From Dyella caseinilytica (GTDB lineage Bacteria > Pseudomonadota > Gammaproteobacteria > Xanthomonadales > Rhodanobacteraceae), in contig NZ_CP064030.1 in assembly GCF_016865235.1 (NCBI RefSeq), forward strand, positions 62,001 to 126,000: a DNA stretch of 64,000 bases, given 5' to 3'. Under the pieces are notes generated by a model. It saw only the letters and a program-made list of their open reading frames with translations. It made no database searches and was not told the DNA's origin. Of this stretch, positions 53,167 through 62,554 are shown one piece after another (position 1 is the stretch's first letter; each line of letters begins with the position of its first letter). A program made the position numbers and the translations under genes.

Positions 53167-53191
53167 ACAAGGGCGCCATAGGCGCCCTTGT
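53167..53191. terminator. Strong hairpin between convergent genes
   Basis: ACAAGGGCGCC (53167-53177) pairs perfectly with GGCGCCCTTGT (53181-53191) around ATA. It separates the small membrane gene from the SPOR gene and should end both transcripts. Confidence 0.88.
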
Positions 53192-53216
53192 CGTGTCGTG
53201 CGGGAAATGCGGTGAC

Positions 53217-53936
53217 TTAGCCGCCGGCCTTCAGGGCTATAGCGGGAATACCCGCTGCAGACAGGCGCTGCTTGGCCGATTCCAGATCGGTGGCGGAATG
53301 GAACGGTCCCAGGCGCACGCGGTGATAGGTCTGTCCACCCACGTTGACGGATTGCACATTGGCCACGAAGCCTTGCAGCGCAAGCTTGGCTTTCAAGGTT
53401 TCCGCATCGGCCGCGCTCGGGAAAGCGCCTACTTGCAACAGATAACCGGTGGGCGCTGCGGCACCCGCTGCCGGCGGTGGCGGAGCAACAGCGGAGGCCG
53501 GTGCAGCAGTAATGTTCTGCGTGACGGCCGCTGGTGCGTTGGCAGGCAACACTTGCTGCGTGGGTGCAGCCGGCTGCGCTTGTTGCTTCTGCTGTGCAGC
53601 GAGTTGCTGCTGTTGCTCGGCCTTGGCCTGCGCACTGATTTCCGAATCCGGAATGCGCACTTCCTTCTCTGACAGCACGGAATAGAAGTCGTACTGCGGC
53701 TTCTTCGGCGCGGTAGTGCCAGCAGCGGGGGCGAGGCCTTCGTCGCTGCCCGGCTGTGCCGTGGCTTCGGGATTGGGCTGCGGGCCCTTCGGCGCCATCG
53801 GTACCAGTGAGTGACGCATCAACACCACCACGACCAGGGCGCCGATCAGAATGCCGACGAGGATGCCGGCCCAGGCCGGAAACCCGCCGCTGTTGTTGCG
53901 CACGGCCTGACGGCCCTTGCCCTTGCGTGTTGCCAT
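53217..53936 (-). CDS. SPOR domain protein (FtsN-like)
   Basis: A 239-residue bitopic protein. A basic N-terminus (MATRKGKGRQ) and one membrane segment (WAGILVGILIGALVVVVLM, near 22-40) precede a long Pro/Ala/Gln linker and a C-terminal SPOR domain (YLLQVGAFPSAADAETLKAKLALQGF...YHRVRLGPFHSATDLESAKQRL). Such proteins bind peptidoglycan stripped of stem peptides at the division site. Its ATG overlaps the argS stop by one base. Confidence 0.92.
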   Translation of the reverse strand: MATRKGKGRQAVRNNSGGFPAWAGILVGILIGALVVVVLMRHSLVPMAPKGPQPNPEATAQPGSDEGLAPAAGTTAPKKPQYDFYSVLSEKEVRIPDSEISAQAKAEQQQQLAAQQKQQAQPAAPTQQVLPANAPAAVTQNITAAPASAVAPPPPAAGAAAPTGYLLQVGAFPSAADAETLKAKLALQGFVANVQSVNVGGQTYHRVRLGPFHSATDLESAKQRLSAAGIPAIALKAGG

Positions 53937-55657
53937 TACATGCTCTCCGGGGCGCTGAGGCCCAGCAAATCCAAACCGTTTTTCAGGACCTGCCGCGAGG
54001 CGATCACCAATGCCAGGCGCGCGTCACGCAGATCCTTGTCCTCCACCAGGAACTGGTAAGAGTTGTAGTAGGTATGGAACGCGTTCGCCAGTTCTCGCAA
54101 CCATGTGGCGACCAGATGCGGCTCCAGGCTGGCCGCAGCGTTTTCGACCAATTCAGGATACTTGGACAGCTCCGTCAGCAGGATCTGCTCGTGTTCGCTG
54201 TCCAGGCGTGCCAGATGAGCCAGGCCATTGGGCAGATCGATGGCATAGCCCTTTTCGCCGGCCTGGCGCTGCACGCTGCACACGCGGGCGTGCGCGTATT
54301 GGATGTAGTAGACCGGGTTGTCGTTGCTTTGCGAGCGAGCCAGGTCGATGTCGAACACCAACTGTGAATCGGAGCGGCGTGCGATCAGGAAGTAGCGCGT
54401 GGCGTCGCGGCCGGCTTCGTCGATCAGGTCGCGCAGAGTGAGATAGCTGCCGGCGCGCTTGGAGATTTTCACCTCTTCGCCGCCGCGCATCACGGTGATC
54501 ATCTGGTACAGCACGTAGTGCGGCCAATCCTTGGGAATCCCCAGGTCCAGCGCCTGAAGGCCGGCTTTCACGCGGGCCAGGGTGCCGTGATGGTCGGAGC
54601 CGAGCACGGTGACGGCGTGCTCGTAGCCGCGCTGCCATTTGCTCAGGTGATAGGCCACGTCCGGCACAAAATAGGTGTAGGTGCCGTCGGACTTGCGCAT
54701 CACGCGGTCCTTGTCGTCACCGAAATCGGTACTGCGCAGCCACAGCGCGCCGCCTTCCTCGTAGGTATGGCCGTGGGCGACGATTTCGCGCACGGCTTCT
54801 TCCACCTTGCCGTCGGTGTAGAGCGAGGATTCCAGGAAGTAGACGTCGAAATCGACGCCGAACGCTTTCAGGTCCAGATCCTGTTCGTGGCGCAGCGCAG
54901 CGACGGCGAAACGGCGGATAGCTTCGAGGTCATCCGGATTCTTGGCGCCGGTGACGGTGTGGCCGTCGGCGGTCACGGATTCGCCGGCGAGATAGGCATT
55001 CGCCACATCGGCGATGTAGTCACCGCGATAGCCTTCTTCCGGCCAGCCGGCGTCGCCCGGTGCAATACCGCGGGCACGCGCTTGCACCGAGATGGCCAGA
55101 TTCTGGATCTGCACGCCGGCATCGTTGTAATAGAACTCGCGCTTGGTGTTCCAGCCGGTGGCCTTGAGCAGGCGGCTGAGGCAATCGCCGATCACGGCGT
55201 TGCGACCATGGCCCACATGCAGCGGACCGGTTGGGTTGGCGGAGACGAACTCCACGCCTACCGTCTTGCCGGCGCCCTGTTGGTTGCGACCGTAAGCTTC
55301 GCCCTGGTCGAGAATCCGCTTCACTTCGGCGTGATACGCGCCGGCAGCCAGAAAGAAGTTGATGAAGCCCGGCCCGGCGATGTCCACCTTGCCGATCAGC
55401 TCGTTGGTCGGCAGCGCAGCAACCAGTTTTTCCGCCAAGTCGCGCGGCTTGGCGCGGGCTGGCTTGGCCAGCAGCATGGCGACATTGGCCGCGAAATCAC
55501 CGTGCTCTCGGCTACGCGTGCGTTCGATCACGAAGTTCGGCAATTCGATATCGGCCGACAGGGTGCCGTCGCCCTGAAGGGTCCGGATGGCTTGGAGGAC
55601 CAGTTCGCGCAGCGCTTCTTTCACAGGAGGGGGTTTGATCTTGATGGAACCGCGCAT
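53936..55657 (-). CDS. argS: Arginyl-tRNA synthetase ArgS
   Basis: A 573-residue class I synthetase that charges tRNA-Arg. The HIGH motif is PTGPLHVGHGRNA and the KMSK-equivalent is KISKRAGSYLTLRDLIDEAG. The N-terminal Add1 domain, DALR C-terminal domain (YIQYAHARVCSV onwards) and length agree with the family. I start at 55657 (MRGSIKIKPP); an earlier ATG at 55819 adds a non-conserved tail. It is coupled to the SPOR gene downstream. Confidence 0.96.
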   Translation of the reverse strand: MRGSIKIKPPPVKEALRELVLQAIRTLQGDGTLSADIELPNFVIERTRSREHGDFAANVAMLLAKPARAKPRDLAEKLVAALPTNELIGKVDIAGPGFINFFLAAGAYHAEVKRILDQGEAYGRNQQGAGKTVGVEFVSANPTGPLHVGHGRNAVIGDCLSRLLKATGWNTKREFYYNDAGVQIQNLAISVQARARGIAPGDAGWPEEGYRGDYIADVANAYLAGESVTADGHTVTGAKNPDDLEAIRRFAVAALRHEQDLDLKAFGVDFDVYFLESSLYTDGKVEEAVREIVAHGHTYEEGGALWLRSTDFGDDKDRVMRKSDGTYTYFVPDVAYHLSKWQRGYEHAVTVLGSDHHGTLARVKAGLQALDLGIPKDWPHYVLYQMITVMRGGEEVKISKRAGSYLTLRDLIDEAGRDATRYFLIARRSDSQLVFDIDLARSQSNDNPVYYIQYAHARVCSVQRQAGEKGYAIDLPNGLAHLARLDSEHEQILLTELSKYPELVENAAASLEPHLVATWLRELANAFHTYYNSYQFLVEDKDLRDARLALVIASRQVLKNGLDLLGLSAPESM

Positions 55658-55984
55658 CCTAACAGACCCGTGTGGCTGGCCGCCTTTTTCCGCCGACGTG
55701 GTGGGCTTAACGGCCATCCTGTTGCGGTGCAGTGGATCGGGCTGTGGATAACTCTGTGGGGAAAGTGAAGGCTGCGTCGGCGTCTCGCGACAGAAAATCC
55801 GCGGAAACCAGCCTGTCATAGAAATAATTCAATTAAAACAATAAATTACAAGACACACTTGATGTGATGTTCAGCAATATGCGGATAAGTAGGCTCCAAG
55901 GCGTTGTGTGCATAAGTCTTGCCAAGCGAAAAATCGAGGCACGCTCGTTGCATGTCATACCTCAGTCATGATGCATCGCGACAA

Positions 55985-56098
55985 TACCTGGGTATCACCG
56001 ACGTCTCCCCCGTCGGAGCGATACGGGACTGCCGCATCCCTAATACCCTCCCCTCATGCGGCTCCCGGCGCGAACTCCCCGTTCGCGCCGTTTTTTTT
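55985..56098 (+). ncRNA. Candidate small RNA resembling Xanthomonas sX13, three C-rich stem-loops
   Basis: No gene lies on this strand, yet three stable hairpins follow each other and the last is a perfect intrinsic terminator. Stem 1: GTATC/GATAC outside and CCGACG/CGTCGG inside, loop TCTCCCC (56004-56010). Stem 2: GCCGCAT/ATGCGGC (56031-56037, 56056-56062), loop of 18 bases rich in C (CCCTAATACCCTCCCCTC). Stem 3: CGGCGCGAAC/GTTCGCGCCG with loop TCCCC, then eight T. C-rich loops on three stems and a strong terminator are the architecture reported for sX13, an Hfq-independent regulator in Xanthomonas. The 5' end near 55,985 is a guess; I saw no clear promoter. Flanked by argS and radC, both on the - strand. 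Confidence 0.78.
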
Positions 56099-56133
56099 GG
56101 CAGAACAAAAAATGAAGGGGGGTTGGCAGGCGC

Positions 56134-56805
56134 CTAGAGCAGGCCGCGTGCAGCCATCGAAACCGGTTCAGCCTGGCCGATCACCAAATGATCCAGCACT
56201 CGCACGCCCACCAGCCGCAGTGCCTGGCCCAGTTCGCGGGTAATCGTCTGGTCGGCGGCGCTGGGTTCCGCCGAGCCGCTGGGATGATTGTGAGCAAAGA
56301 TCACCGCTGCCGCATTGTGACGGAGGCAGGCGCGGACGACTTCGCGTGGATGCACGCTGGCGCCGTCGATGGTCCCGCGGAAAAGCTCTTCGAAGGCCAG
56401 TACACGGTGCCGGTTATCCAGATACAGGCAGGCAAAGACCTCGTAGGGCAGGTGGCGCAGACGGGCTGACAAATAGTCGCCGCTTTCGCTTGGACTACTC
56501 AACGCCGGGCGCTCGGCCAACTGCTCAGCAAGGCTGCGTCGGGCCAATTCAAGCGCGGCAGCAATGCGCGCCCGTTTGGCGGGACCGAGCCCGTTGGCGC
56601 GAATGTCCTGATCGGGCCGTCCCAGCAGGGCTCCAAGACTGCCGGCCCGCGTCAGCAGCTCCCGCCCCAAGGCGATCGCGTCTTTGCCACGCACACCACT
56701 TCCCAACAGGACGGCCAGCAACTCCGCATCCGACAACGCAGTGCTGCCATGGGCCAGCAGTTTTTCACGGGGGCGCTCGCCTTCGGGCCAATTGCGAATA
56801 CTCAT
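56134..56805 (-). CDS. radC: RadC/JAMM family DNA repair-associated protein
   Basis: A 223-residue protein. N-terminal helical region with ALSDAELLAVLLGSGVRGKDAI, then the JAMM metal motif: a Glu in AFEELFRGT and HNHPSGSAEPSAAD with the His/Ser/Asp residues of the zinc site. RadC function in repair is historically assigned but uncertain. The start at 56805 (MSIRNWPEGERPREKL) fits the family; the longer frame adds an odd Cys-rich leader. Confidence 0.92.
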   Translation of the reverse strand: MSIRNWPEGERPREKLLAHGSTALSDAELLAVLLGSGVRGKDAIALGRELLTRAGSLGALLGRPDQDIRANGLGPAKRARIAAALELARRSLAEQLAERPALSSPSESGDYLSARLRHLPYEVFACLYLDNRHRVLAFEELFRGTIDGASVHPREVVRACLRHNAAAVIFAHNHPSGSAEPSAADQTITRELGQALRLVGVRVLDHLVIGQAEPVSMAARGLL

Positions 56806-56905
56806 ACACACAGCATGGGTGCTGCGGATGCGATCGAGACAGCAGTTGCCATACATGAATCCGGTAAGCTAGCTGTCTATTCGTACGTCAGACGCCACTT
56901 ACACC

Positions 56906-58111
56906 ATGATCCTTGCCCAACGCCGCATATTGCTGGGAGTGTCGGGCGGCATCGCCGCCTACAAAGCCTGCGAGCTGGTTCGCCGCTTGCGCGACCTTGG
57001 CGCGCAGGTGCGCGTGGTCATGACGGAAAATGCGACTCGCTTCGTCACCCCCACGACCTTTCAGGCGCTCTCAGGCGAGGCGGTGCGCATCAGTCTGTGG
57101 GACGAATCTGCCGAGGCGGCGATGGGGCATATCGAACTCGCACGCTGGGCCGAACGAGTGCTGATCGCGCCCGCCAGCGCCGACCTGATGGCGCGCCTCG
57201 CGCATGGTTTTGCGAATGATTTGCTGAGCACGCTATGCCTGGCCACTGCCTCGCCGGTTTATCTGGCGCCGGCCATGAACCAGCAGATGTGGGCGAATGC
57301 TGCAACGCAGGCCAATCTGGCGACCCTGCGTGCGCGCGGCGTGCACATCCTCGGGCCTGCCGCCGGGGACCAGGCCTGTGGGGAAGTGGGTTCCGGCCGC
57401 ATGCTGGAGCCGCATCAGTTGCGCGATGCGATCGCCGCGTCCTTCGGTGATCGTGTGTTGGCGGGCTTGAAGGTCGTGGTGAGTGCCGGGCCGACCTACG
57501 AAGATATCGATCCGGTGCGTTTCATCGGCAACCGCAGCTCCGGCAAGATGGGTTTTGCCGTAGCCGAAGCTGCTGCGCAGGCGGGCGCGCAGGTGACGCT
57601 GGTGGCCGGCCCGGTCAGCCTGGCGACACCGCAGGGCGTGGCAAAGCGCATCGACGTGCGCAGTGCCGCACAGATGCATGCCGCCGTGACCGAGGTGGTC
57701 GCTGGCGCTGATATCTACATCGGCGCAGCCGCTGTCGGCGACTACCGTCCCAATGCCGTAGCCGAGCACAAACTGAAAAAGCAGAATGGCCTGGACCTGA
57801 CATTGCAGCTCGCCGAAAACCCGGACATTCTGGCCAGCCTTGCGGCGCAGCAAAGTCATCCGTTCCTGGTAGGTTTCGCTGCCGAAACACAGAACGTGGA
57901 GAGCTATGCGCGCGACAAACTGCAACGCAAGGGGCTGGATATGATCGCCGCCAATCAGGTTGGCGGTGGCCTGGGTTTTGAAACCGCTGACAACGCCATC
58001 ACGCTCTACTGGGCTGATGGCTCCGCCGAACTGCCGCGTGCCGACAAGGCCGTGCTCGCGCGCCAGCTGATCGACCGCATCGCCAGCCGCTATAAGGCGG
58101 TGCGGGGATGA
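56906..58111 (+). CDS. coaBC: Bifunctional phosphopantothenoylcysteine decarboxylase/synthetase CoaBC
   Basis: A 401-residue flavoprotein of coenzyme A synthesis: it joins cysteine to 4'-phosphopantothenate and decarboxylates the product. The N-terminal CoaC part has SGGIAAYKACELVRRL, the active His region MGHIELARWA and the PAMNQQMW motif. The C-terminal CoaB part has SAGPTYEDIDPVRFIGNRSSGKMG and AAVGDYRPN with KLKKQ. Its stop overlaps the dut start by 4 bases. Confidence 0.95.
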   Translation: MILAQRRILLGVSGGIAAYKACELVRRLRDLGAQVRVVMTENATRFVTPTTFQALSGEAVRISLWDESAEAAMGHIELARWAERVLIAPASADLMARLAHGFANDLLSTLCLATASPVYLAPAMNQQMWANAATQANLATLRARGVHILGPAAGDQACGEVGSGRMLEPHQLRDAIAASFGDRVLAGLKVVVSAGPTYEDIDPVRFIGNRSSGKMGFAVAEAAAQAGAQVTLVAGPVSLATPQGVAKRIDVRSAAQMHAAVTEVVAGADIYIGAAAVGDYRPNAVAEHKLKKQNGLDLTLQLAENPDILASLAAQQSHPFLVGFAAETQNVESYARDKLQRKGLDMIAANQVGGGLGFETADNAITLYWADGSAELPRADKAVLARQLIDRIASRYKAVRG

Positions 58112-58563
58112 TCGATGTTGAACTGAAGATTCTGGATCCGCGTCTGGGCGATACCATTCCGCTGCCGCAAGCAGCGACGATAGGCAGTGCGGGCATGGAC
58201 CTGCGCGCCGTGCTGGACGCGCCGCTCACCCTGGCGCCGGGTGAGAGTTCGCTGGTGCCCAGCGGCATGGCGATCCACATCGGCGATCCGGGTTGGTGCG
58301 CGTTGATCGTGCCGCGTTCTGGCTTGGGTCATAAGCACGGGCTGGTCATGGGCAACCTCGTCGGCGTGATCGATGCGGATTACCAGGGCCCGCTGATGAT
58401 TTCCTGCTGGAACCGCGGCATGCAGCCTTACACCATCGGGGTGGGTGAGCGCATTGCACAGTTGCTGCTGGTGCCGGTCGGGCAGGCACGCTTGCGCATC
58501 GTCGACGAATTCGTGCCATCGGAAAGGGGCGAGGGCGGATTCGGATCTACCGGAAAACACTGA
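58108..58563 (+). CDS. dut: dUTP diphosphatase Dut
   Basis: A 151-residue trimeric dUTPase that removes dUTP and supplies dUMP. All five motifs are present: GSAGMDLRA, PRSGLGHKHG, GVIDADYQGP with the catalytic Asp, GERIAQLLLVP and RGEGGFGSTG. Overlaps coaBC by 4 bases and is 19 bases before the phosphomannomutase gene. This gene order is typical of Xanthomonadales and Pseudomonads. Confidence 0.96.
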   Translation: MIDVELKILDPRLGDTIPLPQAATIGSAGMDLRAVLDAPLTLAPGESSLVPSGMAIHIGDPGWCALIVPRSGLGHKHGLVMGNLVGVIDADYQGPLMISCWNRGMQPYTIGVGERIAQLLLVPVGQARLRIVDEFVPSERGEGGFGSTGKH

Positions 58564-58582
58564 GCGACTTGGGGGCTGGGGC

Positions 58583-60913
58583 ATGGCGATAAACGACGCA
58601 CGAGCGCGTTTGTCAGGGATGCACATTGAATGGGGGCGATTGCTGCTGCTGGCCGGTGGCACATTGCTGTTGGCGTTCGGCGTTTTTTGCGCCTGGCAAA
58701 CCTTGCTGATTGCCGATCAGGGTGGCGCGATCGAACAAGTCCATGCGGCGCAGGATCGGGCCGTGCAAGCCATGGCGACGGATATTGCGCAGCAGCGCGC
58801 CGAAGTCACCACGGCCATAGCCGGTGTCGATACCAGCAACCTTGCGACGAATCCGGCGGATGTGTTGGCGGCACTGAAGCAGCGCTTGCCGCAGGCATTG
58901 AATGTGGAGTTGTACAGCGCCGGTCTGGATGAGGTGCTGCACGCCAACTACCACACCTTCGGTTACGCGAAGGCAGCGCAATTGATGGCTGCACCCGATG
59001 CGGAAGGCGACCCTCCGGCGCAGGCGCAGCTCAAAGGCGTCAATGATCGCCGCCTGACCCTGGTGGAGCCACTTGGCTCTGCGCAGAAGCCGCTGGCGTG
59101 GATTTGGGTCGAACTGCCATTCGCGCCGATCGGCCAGCGTTTCAATGACATTCCGGTCGACAGTGGCCGGCTGCAGTTGTACCAAAGCGCCGATCACGGT
59201 GAGAACCTGCAAATGATGGCTCGCGGCAGCACAGCGGCCATTGATGCAGAACCGGTTGGCAAGCCTGTTCCCGGCAGCAACTTCAATATCGTGGCGGTGC
59301 TGCCCGGGGCCTACATTTTGTTGCCGCAATCGGTGCTGTTGGCCGTATTGCTGACCTTGCTCGGCCTGGGCGGTGGCGCGGGGCTGTTCTGGTTGTTTGC
59401 ACAAGCCTCCAGGCGAGGTGTTGTTTCAGTTGAGGAAGAGCCGCCGGCTATGGAGGACATCCAGCCCGCTCCCCAGCCCGTGAAGCCGGTGGTGCGTCCT
59501 GTTGCCAAGCCCGCGCCGGTGCCCGCCCCCGTGTCAGTGGATCCGGCGATTTTCCGTGCGTATGACATCCGCGGCGTGGTCGGCAAGAGCCTCACGGCCG
59601 AAGTTGCCAAGCTGCTTGGCCAGTCGATCGGCATGCTGATGCGCGAGAAAGGCCTGCACGAAATGGTGGTCGGGCGTGATGGCCGTCTGTCCGGTCCCGA
59701 ACTGGCTGGCGCCCTGTCCGATGGTTTGCGCGCAGCGGGTGTCGACGTGATCGACGTGGGTGCGGTGCCCACGCCCGTGGTGTACTACGCCGCTTATCGC
59801 TTCAATACCGGCTGCGGGGTCGCGGTCACCGGCAGTCACAATCCGCCCGACTACAACGGTTTCAAGATCGTGGTGGGTGGCGAGACGCTTTCGGAGGGCG
59901 CGATCCAGGATCTCTACCAGCGCATCACCAAGGGCGCACTCGATAGTGATGGCAAGGGCAGCTTGCGTCATGTGGACGTGGTGCCGGATTACATCGAGCG
60001 CATCACCTCGGATGTCCAGACCGAGCGATCGCTCAAGCTGGTGGTCGATTGTGGCAATGGCATTCCAGGGGCCGTCGCGCCGCAGGTACTGGAAGGCATC
60101 GGCTGCGAAGTGATTCCGTTGTATTGCGACGTGGATGGCAATTTCCCGAATCACCATCCCGATCCTTCCGATCCACACAATCTTGAAGATCTGATTCTTT
60201 CGGTCAAACAGACCGGCGCGGACCTGGGTCTTGCGTTCGACGGTGATGGCGATCGCCTGGGCGTCGTTACACGTAATGGGGAAATCATCTTCCCGGATCG
60301 CACGCTGATGTTGTTTGCGCGCGACGTGCTGTCACGCCAGCCCGGTGCCACGATCATCTATGACGTGAAATGCACCGGCCATCTCAGAGGCCAGATTCTC
60401 GACGCGGGCGGTAGCCCATTGATGTGGCGCACCGGGCATTCGCTGATCAAGGCCAAGATGCGCGAAACCGGTGCCGAACTGGCTGGCGAGATGAGCGGCC
60501 ATTTCTTCTTCAAAGAACGCTGGTACGGCTTCGACGACGGCATCTACGCCGGCGCGCGCCTGTTGGAAATTCTGGCCGGCGATCACGAAGGCCGCACGCC
60601 GGAACAGATTTTCGCGACTTGCCCGAAAGGCGTTTCCACGCCCGAGCTCAAGGTTGAGATGGCCGAAGGCGAGCACTATCGCTTCATCGAGAAATTCCGC
60701 GAAAAAGCCAATTTCGGCGACGCAACCCTGATCACCATCGATGGCGTACGCGCTGACTGGCCGGATGGCTGGGGCCTGGTGCGTCCCTCAAACACCACAC
60801 CGATCCTGGTGCTGCGGTTCGATGCGGATAACGAAGAAGCGCTCAACCGCATCAAGGGCACGTTCCGTCAGCAGTTGCTGGCGGTGGATCCGAATTTGAA
60901 ACTGCCGTTCTAG
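58583..60913 (+). CDS. Phosphomannomutase/phosphoglucomutase (AlgC-type) with membrane-anchored N-terminal extension
   Basis: A 776-residue protein. Residues 1-310 are an extension absent from the standard 450-residue enzyme: a membrane segment near 19-40, a putative periplasmic domain of about 200 residues, a second membrane segment near 246-272 and a Pro-rich linker (PAPQPVKPVVRPVAKPAP). The enzyme begins near 315 (IFRAYDIRGVVG): the phosphoserine loop TGSHNPPDYNG, metal loop DGDGDRLG, sugar loop GEMSGHFFF and phosphate loop RPSNTTPIL are intact. It supplies mannose-1-phosphate and glucose-1-phosphate for exopolysaccharide and LPS. Confidence 0.93.
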   Translation: MAINDARARLSGMHIEWGRLLLLAGGTLLLAFGVFCAWQTLLIADQGGAIEQVHAAQDRAVQAMATDIAQQRAEVTTAIAGVDTSNLATNPADVLAALKQRLPQALNVELYSAGLDEVLHANYHTFGYAKAAQLMAAPDAEGDPPAQAQLKGVNDRRLTLVEPLGSAQKPLAWIWVELPFAPIGQRFNDIPVDSGRLQLYQSADHGENLQMMARGSTAAIDAEPVGKPVPGSNFNIVAVLPGAYILLPQSVLLAVLLTLLGLGGGAGLFWLFAQASRRGVVSVEEEPPAMEDIQPAPQPVKPVVRPVAKPAPVPAPVSVDPAIFRAYDIRGVVGKSLTAEVAKLLGQSIGMLMREKGLHEMVVGRDGRLSGPELAGALSDGLRAAGVDVIDVGAVPTPVVYYAAYRFNTGCGVAVTGSHNPPDYNGFKIVVGGETLSEGAIQDLYQRITKGALDSDGKGSLRHVDVVPDYIERITSDVQTERSLKLVVDCGNGIPGAVAPQVLEGIGCEVIPLYCDVDGNFPNHHPDPSDPHNLEDLILSVKQTGADLGLAFDGDGDRLGVVTRNGEIIFPDRTLMLFARDVLSRQPGATIIYDVKCTGHLRGQILDAGGSPLMWRTGHSLIKAKMRETGAELAGEMSGHFFFKERWYGFDDGIYAGARLLEILAGDHEGRTPEQIFATCPKGVSTPELKVEMAEGEHYRFIEKFREKANFGDATLITIDGVRADWPDGWGLVRPSNTTPILVLRFDADNEEALNRIKGTFRQQLLAVDPNLKLPF

Positions 60914-60932
60914 TACTTGTTGTGCATATACC

Positions 60933-60954
60933 CGCGCGGCCTTTGAGCCGCGCG
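60933..60954. terminator. GC-rich hairpin between convergent genes
   Basis: CGCGCGGC (60933-60940) pairs with GCCGCGCG (60947-60954) around CTTTGA. It separates the phosphomannomutase gene from the DUF4124 gene. No T-run. Confidence 0.75.
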
Positions 60955-60967
60955 TACCCGCTGGTTA

Positions 60968-61618
60968 TCAATAACCCCGATCCGCCTTCTCGTCCGCTCT
61001 CAGTTCGCGATAGTGCTGCAGATCCCGTGCCTGCTGCTGCACCGTGGCTTCGCGGCCTGCCTGCTGGCGCTGTAGCAGGGCGCGCTCGTTGGCAACCACG
61101 TTACGCTGTGTGGCAATCTGGTCGTTCAGGAACTTCGGCACGGGTTGCTTGGCGCGTTCGTCGTCGGCGGCGCGATTGAGCAAATCGGTAAGGGCGGCAT
61201 CCTGGCTGTGCAGATTCGCCCGCGTGGTATTCATCTGTTCATCGAGGGTTTCCAGCACTTGCTGCTGTTGAGCCTTCAACGAATCTTCGTCGGGATAGGT
61301 GTTCAGCAATTGCAGGTCGTTGCGCTTTTGCCTGTCGATCGCCTGCTGCTGGGCGGCTTGTTCCGCGGCTTGCTTATCGGCTGCGGCGCGTTCGGCGGGC
61401 GATAGCTGCCGCCCCACGTGCTGCACGGTCATGCCGTCGTTGTTGATGATGTCGTAGCCGAACTTCACCGCATCGTCGGTGAGGCTGTCACTGTAGTGCG
61501 CCAGGCCGCTGGCGTCGACCCAGCGATAATGGACGCTGGCACTATGGCTCTGGGCCTCGGCCGTACCGGCCAGACCGAGTGACAAGGCAATGGACACAAT
61601 GAGCACAAGTCGACGCAT
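60968..61618 (-). CDS. DUF4124 domain exported protein
   Basis: A 216-residue protein. A signal peptide (LVLIVSIALSLGLAGTAEA) leads to the DUF4124 pattern VHYRWVDASGLAHYSDSLTDDA, then a long, charged coiled-coil region (Gln- and Arg-rich, LSPAERAAADKQAAEQAAQQQ...) to the end. Function unknown; periplasmic scaffold or envelope role plausible. The ATG at 61618 starts the signal peptide; an earlier frame start has none. Confidence 0.85.
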   Translation of the reverse strand: MRRLVLIVSIALSLGLAGTAEAQSHSASVHYRWVDASGLAHYSDSLTDDAVKFGYDIINNDGMTVQHVGRQLSPAERAAADKQAAEQAAQQQAIDRQKRNDLQLLNTYPDEDSLKAQQQQVLETLDEQMNTTRANLHSQDAALTDLLNRAADDERAKQPVPKFLNDQIATQRNVVANERALLQRQQAGREATVQQQARDLQHYRELRADEKADRGY

Positions 61619-61711
61619 GATCCCCCTCCTCAACGCAGTATAGCCGGGAGGTTTGACGGCTGAACGGCAGGTATGCGCCAGCGTGACTGAATTCACTGCA
61701 ACGACGTCGAT

Positions 61712-62359
61712 TTAGTCGCGCACGCCGTAGCGTTCGCGGTAGGCGAGCATCCGCTGGTAGTCCGCGGCGAGGTCTGCCCGCTCGCCCGCATAGGTCAGTA
61801 CATCGTTGAAGCCCGTGATGGCCACGACCGGAATGCCGTAGTCGCGCCGCACTTCCTGCGCGGCCGAAAGCTCACCCTGGCCACGCTCCTGCCGGTCCAG
61901 TGCAATCAGCACGCCGGCGGGCGTGGCGCCCTGGGCGCGGATCAGTGCCAGCGATTCACGCACGGCGGTGCCAGCGGTCATCACGTCGTCAACGATCAGA
62001 ACGCGACCCTTGATCGGGGCGCCGACCAGCACACCACCTTCGCCGTGATCCTTCGCTTCCTTGCGGTTGTATGCCCAAGGCAGGTCGCGGCCATGTTCGT
62101 CGGCCAATGCCATAGCCGTGGCGGCCGCGAGCGCGATGCCCTTGTAGGCAGGGCCGAACAGCATGTCCACTTCCAGCCCGGAGTTCACCACGGCAGCGGC
62201 ATAGGCGCGACCCAGGCGGGCCAGTGCAGCGCCGGAGTCGATCCTGCCCATGTTGAAGAAATAGGGACTCAGGCGGCCGGATTTGAGTGTGAATTCGCCA
62301 AAACGCAGCACATCGCGCTGCAGGGTCAGTTCGATGAATTCGCGCTGGTAGTCATGCAT
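61712..62359 (-). CDS. pyrE: Orotate phosphoribosyltransferase PyrE
   Basis: A 215-residue type I phosphoribosyltransferase that makes orotidine monophosphate in pyrimidine synthesis. VLIVDDVMTAGTAVRESLALI is the PRPP motif; FTLKSGRLSPYFFNMG and PWAYNRKEAKDHGEGG match PyrE. It is divergent from xthA across about 195 bases. Confidence 0.96.
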   Translation of the reverse strand: MHDYQREFIELTLQRDVLRFGEFTLKSGRLSPYFFNMGRIDSGAALARLGRAYAAAVVNSGLEVDMLFGPAYKGIALAAATAMALADEHGRDLPWAYNRKEAKDHGEGGVLVGAPIKGRVLIVDDVMTAGTAVRESLALIRAQGATPAGVLIALDRQERGQGELSAAQEVRRDYGIPVVAITGFNDVLTYAGERADLAADYQRMLAYRERYGVRD

Positions 62360-62554
62360 GGCGGTTTCTTGCGAGCAGATAAAGTGGCCATGTTACAAGT
62401 TTTGTTCGACGGCAGCTCGGGAATAACGGATGCAGCGCGCTTTACAACAACGAAGCTGGCCAATCACGGTGAGGCCAGGGCGGGCATGAAAAAAGCGCCT
62501 ATCCATGTCACCCGCGCGTGATTGCTATCATGGCCAGAGACACAAGGAACGCCC

